A stretch of 10,779 nucleotides of DNA from Methanobacteriaceae archaeon UBA349 (GTDB lineage Archaea; Methanobacteriota; Methanobacteria; Methanobacteriales; Methanobacteriaceae): contig DAWK01000027.1 in the NCBI GenBank assembly GCA_002509745.1, positions 1-10,779 of the forward strand, read 5' to 3'. This document shows, piece by piece, positions 5,938 through 10,779 of the stretch. The first letter of the stretch is position 1. Every line of letters starts with the position of its first letter. The notes under the pieces were generated by a model that saw only the letters and a program-made list of their open reading frames with translations, did not search any database and was not told where the DNA came from. The position numbers and the translations under genes are program-made.

Positions 5938-5943
5938 TATTTA
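5932..5943 (-). promoter_or_regulatory. TATA box (box A) of the Lrp-like gene
   Basis: Minus-strand TAAATATAACTT, 44 bases before the ATG, is identical to the element in front of the 206-898 gene at nearly the same spacing. The expected transcript start is near 5910, giving a leader of about 20 bases that carries GGTGA. Confidence 0.5.
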
Positions 5944-6192
5944 TTATTTGTCCTTTTAATGCTTAGGTGTGTGAACATTATACTGTGAAATCTACTTTTT
6001 TTGTTATTTGAACTCAATTTAGTGAATTAATTTAGAAAAATATTTAATCAAATATATTAATGTATTATAGTCTTGATTTTTATTTTAAGGCCATAAATTT
6101 TGTTAATATTAATAAATAATAGAAAAAAAGTGATTTATTTTTAAATAAATGCTTTATTGTAATTTTAAATTAAAATAAACTATTATAACTTC

Positions 6193-6213
6193 AAAAATAA
6201 AAAAGAAAAAAAT
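6193..6213 (-). terminator. Oligo-T terminator of the DUF4013 gene
   Basis: On the minus strand the 20 bases starting about 10 after the stop codon are almost all T, in runs of seven, six and five. This is a typical archaeal intrinsic termination signal and the clearest one in the window. Confidence 0.6.
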
Positions 6214-6223
6214 TAGGGGTTAA

Positions 6224-6907
6224 TTAATCGTAGGCGTATAGTAAGGCCAGTGCTCTGTAGAATACCAGTTGCATGTATGGGTATATAACTAGAATTGCTA
6301 CGAAAAATCCTAATATTGGGATAATCATCACTAAGCTTGAGATAATACTGATTATCATTAATATAATCATTATTACAATATACCAAATTATGTAGTCAAC
6401 CCATCCAATTTGAGAAATAATATTCATTATTTCGCTGAATCGGAAAGCAGCACCTAATTCACTGTCGTTATATGCCATATTGGCCAGAGCAATGGTTGAT
6501 AGTAATCCAAGAATTATAGCTACTATTCCACCGATTAAAACAGTTCCACTAATTATTCCAATAAATGCAGTTGGGTCAGTCATGGTTCCAGTAGTAGAAG
6601 CTGCTGCCAATGCGGCAATAGATGCCCAGGATCCAATAATTATTATTAATGCTGGAATTAGGAAATAAACGAATTGAACTACAAATACTTTTAGTCCATC
6701 AACAAGCATTTCTCCCCATTCATCAAATTCTGGCAAATCCTCTGCACCAGCTATTGATGCTTTTAAGGCTCTAAAACCATAACCCATCGCAAGAAATATG
6801 GGCACAATTAAAAAACTAGTCAAGAACATAAGTCCTAATATTATCAATTTTTTCAAGTCAGAAGCAGGATATTTAATTGAATCTGATACTATTTCTCCAA
6901 TATCCAT
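6224..6907 (-). CDS. DUF4013 multi-pass membrane protein
   Basis: A 227-residue integral membrane protein. Hydrophobic segments lie at about residues 21-41, 74-101, 115-140, 170-192 and 194-214. Between the first two is the signature GYGFRALKASIAGAEDLPEFDEWGEMLVDGLKV (42-74), which marks the DUF4013 family widespread in methanogens. The function is unknown: no transporter or enzyme motif is visible, and the conserved loop probably sits at the membrane surface. The open frame has two close ATGs. The second (6907) is preferred because GGAGGTG lies seven bases before it, while the first is almost in contact with that site. A classic oligo-T terminator follows, and a TATA-like box is seen upstream, so it is likely a single-gene transcript. 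Gaps of over 330 bases separate it from both neighbours. Confidence 0.85.
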   Translation of the reverse strand: MDIGEIVSDSIKYPASDLKKLIILGLMFLTSFLIVPIFLAMGYGFRALKASIAGAEDLPEFDEWGEMLVDGLKVFVVQFVYFLIPALIIIIGSWASIAALAAASTTGTMTDPTAFIGIISGTVLIGGIVAIILGLLSTIALANMAYNDSELGAAFRFSEIMNIISQIGWVDYIIWYIVIMIILMIISIISSLVMIIPILGFFVAILVIYPYMQLVFYRALALLYAYD

Positions 6908-6914
6908 TTTCATA

Positions 6915-6921
6915 CACCTCC
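6915..6921 (-). promoter_or_regulatory. Shine-Dalgarno site deciding the DUF4013 start
   Basis: Minus-strand GGAGGTG is followed by TATGAAA and then ATG at 6907. Spacing at other genes in the window (four to seven bases) fits the inner ATG and not the one at 6913, which begins one base after the site. Confidence 0.65.
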
Positions 6922-6979
6922 ATAGATATTATCAATACAATTTTTGGCATTCGCCATTATTATTTTATGTAATATCCAG

Positions 6980-6987
6980 CATATAAA
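6980..6987 (-). promoter_or_regulatory. Candidate TATA box of the DUF4013 gene
   Basis: Minus-strand TTTATATG is close to the methanogen box A consensus TTTATATA. It would start a transcript near 6955, leaving a leader of roughly 50 bases before the ATG at 6907. Confidence 0.35.
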
Positions 6988-7259
6988 TTCATTTGTTAGT
7001 GTGCAGAAAATCACTTATTTGGGATAAAATTTTATTATACATTTTTAAAGCTAATTTAATCACTTCAATAGCAACAAAACTAAATGATTCAATCAATTTG
7101 AAATTGCATGATCATTTTTTTAATTATGATTTTATCAGTATTTGGTGTATTTATAATTAAAACAATTAATTAATCCATTAAATTTAGAAAATAAGAATAA
7201 AACTAGATTATATGGTAAAAATATAAAATATAAATAAGTTCATGTTTTATTTGACAGTT

Positions 7260-8414
7260 TTAGTCTGGATTCAATTTTTCTATTATTTCTTCAAGTTTAG
7301 CTAAAGGAGCATCAGTTTTAACTCCAGTAGGCCTATAATGGGTTCTGGAAACTAAAAATCCTTCATTTTCAAGCATTTCCATAACATCTAAAATTGAAGG
7401 GGAGCTTATTTTCAACTTTTTACAGACCACATGCAGGTCATAGTATGTGGCTGGCATTTTAGACTCTTCTAAACATCTATTTAATAGTTTTAAAACTTGT
7501 TTTTCTTTATTAAGTTCTTTTTCTTCAGATAAACTAACCATACCTTCTAAAAAATCAGAATCCTGTATATGGCCTAACCAGAGAGGCCCACCTACCCTAG
7601 TTTTTTCACCACATTCTGGGCATTTATCTGGAATATGGGGGGCCAGACCGTTTATAGTTTTTCTAAATAAGCATTTTTTGCAATGAATAATGAACCCCAT
7701 ATTTTTAAGTGATTCATCTGCTTCTTTAGCTCCTTTTTGGATTTGGAAATAAATTCGCATGTAATGTTCGCTGCTGTGGGAAAATTTGATTACTACACTT
7801 TTTTTATACTTAGCAAAGGTCATGGCCACAAAACCGGCCAGTATTCTTATTCCATTTTCGTGACAGTATTCTGTTTTCAGTGGAACAGCATTATATTTAC
7901 GAATACATGGTTCTTTATAAGTTCCACAAAGGGCAGAAGTGTCTGTAGCGGTTATACATAATAAACTGTCTGATTTTAAAGAGTTGGCCACGGAATCAAT
8001 GAAATATGATGGGGTACCAAAGGGGTCGATGTCCACCACATCAAATTCTCCTCTTCTTTCTCTTAAAGCCATATTAGCATCAGTTTGTGAAATTTCAAGG
8101 TTTTCAATTTCATTTAAACTGGCATTTTCCTCTGTGAACTTAATGGCCAAGGAGCTAATGTCATTAACTACTACTTTGGAAACTCCAGAAATTTCTTTGG
8201 AGTACCTTATTCCCCTAATTCCACTTCCACCAAATGCATCGCAGACGCTTATGTCCTTTCCTAACTCTATTTGGAATTTTTGTAAAGCTAAAACTGAAAG
8301 ATCCCGATTGAGTTCCATAGCGGAATTGTAAAATACAGGGGCCTTAGCAGATACTTTATCAAATTCTGGAACTATTATCTTTACTAATCCCTCTTGAAGG
8401 TGTTTATTGTTCAT
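7260..8414 (-). CDS. trm1: tRNA (guanine(26)-N(2))-dimethyltransferase Trm1
   Basis: A 384-residue archaeal Trm1, which uses two S-adenosylmethionine molecules to turn guanine 26 of tRNA into N2,N2-dimethylguanine at the D-stem/anticodon-stem junction. The Rossmann methyltransferase domain is at the N-terminus, with the SAM-binding motif DAFGGSGIRGIRY (59-71), an acidic strand end VVVNDIS (81-87) and the catalytic DPFGTP motif (130-135). The TATDTSALCGTYKEPCIRKYNAVP region (155-178) is highly typical of the family. A zinc site follows with CKKC (245-248) and CPEC (265-268). The C-terminal part (about 300-384) is the winged-helix-like region with SRTHYRPTGVKTDAP near the end. A GTG three codons upstream opens the frame, but that GTG is part of a GTGAT ribosome binding site in front of the ATG at 8414, which I take as the start. 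The length is normal. Neighbours are unrelated in function. Confidence 0.95.
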   Translation of the reverse strand: MNNKHLQEGLVKIIVPEFDKVSAKAPVFYNSAMELNRDLSVLALQKFQIELGKDISVCDAFGGSGIRGIRYSKEISGVSKVVVNDISSLAIKFTEENASLNEIENLEISQTDANMALRERRGEFDVVDIDPFGTPSYFIDSVANSLKSDSLLCITATDTSALCGTYKEPCIRKYNAVPLKTEYCHENGIRILAGFVAMTFAKYKKSVVIKFSHSSEHYMRIYFQIQKGAKEADESLKNMGFIIHCKKCLFRKTINGLAPHIPDKCPECGEKTRVGGPLWLGHIQDSDFLEGMVSLSEEKELNKEKQVLKLLNRCLEESKMPATYYDLHVVCKKLKISSPSILDVMEMLENEGFLVSRTHYRPTGVKTDAPLAKLEEIIEKLNPD

Positions 8415-8418
8415 TTTA

Positions 8419-8423
8419 ATCAC
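8419..8423 (-). promoter_or_regulatory. Ribosome binding site deciding the Trm1 start
   Basis: Minus-strand GTGAT, complementary to the 16S rRNA tail, sits four bases before the ATG at 8414. The GTG that could serve as an upstream start is the beginning of this site and has no ribosome binding site of its own. Confidence 0.55.
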
Positions 8424-8493
8424 TGAATCGAACTTTATGAGATTTATTTATTATGATGAAAGATAATTTCTTTATATTTCTTAAATGTCCTTT

Positions 8494-8509
8494 AAATTAA
8501 TATTAATTT
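8494..8509. repeat. Perfect 16-base palindrome in the trm1/CPBP divergent gap
   Basis: AAATTAATATTAATTT reads the same on both strands. It sits near the middle of the 228-base region that separates the divergent Trm1 and CPBP genes. It contains only A and T, so chance is a real alternative to a protein-binding site. Confidence 0.35.
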
Positions 8510-8631
8510 TTTAGTAAATAGATTTCTTTTTGATTATTTTAAATATTCTGATAACTATTTAAAAAAACTATATTAAAAACTTATTAAATATTAGGGATAT
8601 TGATTTATGCAATATATTGAAATTCATAACT

Positions 8632-8636
8632 GGAGG
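8632..8636 (+). promoter_or_regulatory. Shine-Dalgarno site deciding the CPBP protease start
   Basis: GGAGG followed by CGAAAG and ATG at 8643. The frame also has an ATG at 8607, but nothing like a ribosome binding site precedes it. Confidence 0.65.
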
Positions 8637-8642
8637 CGAAAG

Positions 8643-9680
8643 ATGTCTGATTTTATTTCCAATATCCCATTTCTTAATAATGCTAAATCTGGTAAAAATA
8701 GTATCTGGCGATACCTAATAACTATAATTTTATGTTTAGGCGTGGCTAGTTTTGTTGCAGGGGCAATATTAGGTGTACTGATTGTCGTATGGGCAGTGTT
8801 TAATCAGGCAGCATTTAATCAGAATTTTGATACGGCTATTATTTATCAACTGCTGGCAAACCCCATATTTATAATATTTTTAGTTGGACTAAGCTTTTCT
8901 CTATCTTTCTTTTTTTTAGGCCTATCTTTAAAGGTTTTACACAAGAAAAAGTTTAATTCAGTTATTAACACAGGAAATAAAGTTCGTTGGAGTAGAATGG
9001 GAAAAGGTGCTATTTATTGGTTTGCTATCCTTCTGGTATTGGATTTAATATCATATCTAATTGATCCGGGGAGCTTTAAAATATTTTTTAATCTTCAAAA
9101 TAATTTTTGGATTCTTGCATTGCTGGCTCTAATTGCTTTTCCCATCCAGGCCTCCTTTGAAGAAGTATTTTTTAGAGGATATTTAATGCAAGGTGTCAGC
9201 TTAATTGGGGATTGGTCGCCTACAAATCGTTTATTATTATATTTAATGAGAAAAATTAGTTTAATAAGACATTTAGTTTTGGGAATTAGCTTAAACTTAT
9301 TTGATAAATTAAAAAAGCCATGGGTTGTTCTTTTAGTAACCTCGCTGATTTTTTCACTATTGCATTGGTGGAATGGTAGCACAATAATCCTTAGTCTTTC
9401 CATTGTATCTGGGACTTTTATCATAGGATTGATGCTGGGAATCATTACCCTGGCCGATGATGGTATTGAAATGGCCATTGGGGTGCACATAATAAACAAT
9501 ATTTATGTCAGTGTAATTCACAGCTCTCCTGATGGGGGATTGGGAAATTTACCCTCTTTAATTGTTAGTCCATCTGATCCATATGCTGCTCCACTGTCTT
9601 TGATTCTGGCGGCGGCAGTTTTAATATATTTATTATTCCGAAATCGAAAAGAGGATGTTTTAAGAATTTTTAAAGGATAA
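8643..9680 (+). CDS. CPBP-family intramembrane glutamic endopeptidase
   Basis: A 345-residue polytopic membrane protein of the CPBP (Abi/Rce1-like) family, which cleaves substrates inside the membrane using a glutamate and histidines. Hydrophobic segments lie at about 24-52, 74-98, 124-140, 156-170, 227-242, 247-270 and 315-332. Active-site motifs are EEVFFRG (173-179, with E173, E174 and R178), FSLLH (237-241, H241) and HIINN (282-286, H282 and N286). All expected residues are present, so catalysis is likely. The substrate is unknown; relatives include the CAAX prenyl protease Rce1, bacteriocin-immunity proteins and regulated-proteolysis enzymes. The distance between the first and second motifs (about 67 residues) is greater than I expect for the family, with an inserted positively charged segment around 193-226. 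The start at 8643 is set by GGAGG; the longer frame would add 12 residues. It is transcribed divergently from trm1 and followed by an oligo-T stop. Confidence 0.88.
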   Translation: MSDFISNIPFLNNAKSGKNSIWRYLITIILCLGVASFVAGAILGVLIVVWAVFNQAAFNQNFDTAIIYQLLANPIFIIFLVGLSFSLSFFFLGLSLKVLHKKKFNSVINTGNKVRWSRMGKGAIYWFAILLVLDLISYLIDPGSFKIFFNLQNNFWILALLALIAFPIQASFEEVFFRGYLMQGVSLIGDWSPTNRLLLYLMRKISLIRHLVLGISLNLFDKLKKPWVVLLVTSLIFSLLHWWNGSTIILSLSIVSGTFIIGLMLGIITLADDGIEMAIGVHIINNIYVSVIHSSPDGGLGNLPSLIVSPSDPYAAPLSLILAAAVLIYLLFRNRKEDVLRIFKG

Positions 9681-9708
9681 AATTCTAATTTTTAATAATT
9701 TAGAAATT

Positions 9709-9736
9709 CTTTGTTTTTTTCTTATTTTTTAATAAG
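9709..9736 (+). terminator. Oligo-T terminator after the CPBP gene
   Basis: A T-rich tract (TTTGTTTTTTTCTTATTTTTT) begins about 30 bases after the stop codon. Its end forms a small hairpin, CTTATT (9721-9726) pairing with AATAAG (9731-9736). TTCTAA and TTAGAA just before it offer a second weak stem. Confidence 0.55.
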
Positions 9737-9915
9737 CTAATTTAAATTTATTATTCTTAAAAATTGAAGATTATTAATTGTAATATTAAAAAATAAGTAA
9801 ATATTTAATTATTAAAAGAAATGAATTAAACATATCATTGGATGATTGAGTTAAATCTAATATTACATGAATAGCTATGATTAAGTTATATTCTAATTGA
9901 TTATCATTAAATAAA

Positions 9916-9923
9916 TTTATAAT
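9916..9923 (+). promoter_or_regulatory. Candidate TATA box of the DegT-family gene
   Basis: TTTATAAT lies 50-57 bases before the ATG at 9973, giving an expected transcript start near 9945 and a leader of about 28 bases. With the upstream terminator this makes the aminotransferase gene a separate transcript. The remaining sequence from 9737 to 9915 is AT-rich without recognisable content. Confidence 0.35.
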
Positions 9924-9972
9924 AAAACTTACTTGATTAAATTTCATTCAAATTTTAAAACTAGGTGTAGTT

Positions 9973-10779
9973 ATGATACCCATTGCCAACCCCATTATAG
10001 AAGACGAAGAGATCCAAGAAGTAGTAAAAGTCTTAAAATCAGGTTTTATTGCACAGGGACCGAAAGTAGCAGAATTCGAAGAAAAATTTGCTAATTATGT
10101 TGGAACTGAATATGCAGTCGCGGTCAGCTCTGGAACAACTGCTCTGCACCTGGCCCTTTTAGCTGCTGGTGTGGGAGAAGGAGACGAAGTAATTACCACA
10201 CCATTTAGTTTCGCCGCCACTGGCAATTCAATTCTCTACACAGGAGCAAAACCGGTTTTTGTTGATATAAATCCGCAAACATACAATATAGATCCCCAGA
10301 AAATTGAAGAAGCCATAACTTCTAAAACTAAAGCAATATTGCCTGTACACTTATATGGGCAACCAGCAGATATGGGCCCTATATCTCAAATTGCATCAGA
10401 AAACAATTTGGTAGTCATTGAAGATGCTGCTCAGGCCCATGGTGCTATTTATCATGGTGAAATGGTCGGTGACTTGGGTGATATGGCCTGTTTCAGCTTT
10501 TATCCCACAAAAAATATGACCACCAGTGAAGGAGGCATTGTCACCACAAACAATAAGGAAATGGCTGATAAAATACGTATTTTAAGGGCCCATGGGGAAA
10601 AAGAAAGATATCAACATTCTGTTTTAGGCTACAACTTCCGAATGACTGATATTTCAGCAGCAATTGGTCTGGCACAATTGAAAAAACTAGATAAATTTAA
10701 TCAAAAGAGAATTGAAAATGCAGCTTACTTAAGCGAGCATATAAATAAAATCGAGGGTATTAAAGCTCCTTATATCATG
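9973..10779 (+). CDS. DegT/DnrJ/EryC1-family aminotransferase (3' end outside window)
   Basis: The first 269 codons of a PLP-dependent sugar aminotransferase, open to the last base. The family is usually 360-390 residues, so about a quarter is missing. It opens [24 protein letters not shown] with [12 protein letters not shown] (25-36), then the PLP phosphate-binding SSGTTAL (52-58), the cofactor-contacting EDAAQAHGA (150-158, D151 and Q154) and [14 protein letters not shown] (175-188), where K180 should form the Schiff base with PLP. These enzymes move an amino group from glutamate to a keto-sugar nucleotide (for example UDP-4-keto or GDP-4-keto sugars) in making surface polysaccharide, pseudomurein or glycoprotein sugars. 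The exact sugar cannot be told. GGTG seven bases upstream supports the ATG. Base composition is visibly richer in G and C than the preceding gene in places (about half in 10141-10200 by hand count). It may begin a surface-glycan cluster beyond the window. Confidence 0.92.
   Translation, partial: MIPIANPIIEDEEIQEVVKVLKSGFIAQGPKVAEFEEKFANYVGTEYAVAVSSGTTALHLALLAAGVGEGDEVITTPFSFAATGNSILYTGAKPVFVDINPQTYNIDPQKIEEAITSKTKAILPVHLYGQPADMGPISQIASENNLVVIEDAAQAHGAIYHGEMVGDLGDMACFSFYPTKNMTTSEGGIVTTNNKEMADKIRILRAHGEKERYQHSVLGYNFRMTDISAAIGLAQLKKLDKFNQKRIENAAYLSEHINKIEGIKAPYIM

Larger units (their letters stand above)
5889..6223. other. AT-rich gap upstream of the Lrp-like gene
   Basis: These 335 bases lie between two minus-strand genes. 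The part next to the Lrp-like gene carries its ribosome binding site, palindrome and TATA box. The far end carries the oligo-T terminator of the DUF4013 gene. Between about 5960 and 6190 I find only AT-rich DNA without a coding frame or recognisable RNA. Confidence 0.5.
6908..7259. other. AT-rich gap between Trm1 and the DUF4013 gene
   Basis: About 350 bases between two minus-strand genes. The end near the DUF4013 gene holds its Shine-Dalgarno site and candidate TATA box. From about 7000 to 7259 there is AT-rich DNA with no coding frame. I see no strong T tract after Trm1 and no RNA-like element. Confidence 0.5.

Noticed and set aside
7939..8331. A 130-codon plus-strand frame opposite trm1
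   Set aside because: It is entirely antisense to conserved Trm1 motifs and has no start signal.
9095..9499. A 134-codon minus-strand frame opposite the CPBP gene
   Set aside because: It is antisense to the active-site motifs of the protease and shows no family resemblance.

Overview
The window looks like chromosome of a low-GC methanogenic archaeon of the order Methanobacteriales, most likely Methanobacterium or a close relative. This is an inference from gene content: an archaeal-type Trm1, a UPF0282 metallo-beta-lactamase-fold protein, a DUF4013 membrane protein, a class II HDAC-like deacetylase and an archaeal Lrp. Very AT-rich intergenic DNA, TATA-like boxes and GGAGGTGAT-type Shine-Dalgarno sites fit the same picture. 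I see no mobile element, CRISPR array, rRNA or tRNA, so this is ordinary chromosome with some accessory-looking edges.

Left part (1-2183, all minus strand): an uncharacterised archaeal protein (206-898) lies downstream of an HDAC-family deacetylase (1056-2183). A 458-base AT-rich divergent gap then separates these from a plus-strand cluster at 2642-4224. That cluster holds a GerW/YtfJ-family protein, a DUF2953 (YtfI-like) membrane-anchored protein and a small unknown protein whose ATG shares one base with the preceding stop codon. The GerW-DUF2953 pair is the same one found next to each other in spore-forming Firmicutes, here in an organism that makes no spores. It is the most interesting system in the window.

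Middle part (4326-8414, all minus strand): a UPF0282 MBL-fold hydrolase, an Lrp/AsnC regulator with a palindrome against its promoter, a DUF4013 multi-pass membrane protein and the tRNA dimethyltransferase Trm1. The gaps between them (165 to 352 bases) are long for an operon, so most are probably transcribed separately.

Right part (plus strand): a CPBP-family intramembrane protease with an extended segment between its first two active-site motifs, then, 292 bases on, the first 269 codons of a DegT/DnrJ/EryC1 sugar aminotransferase that runs off the window. The aminotransferase may open a cell-surface sugar biosynthesis cluster.

Several starts were moved inward from the longest open frame because a good Shine-Dalgarno site fits the inner codon (898, 6907, 8414, 8643). 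All family names come from motif recognition by eye, without database searches.
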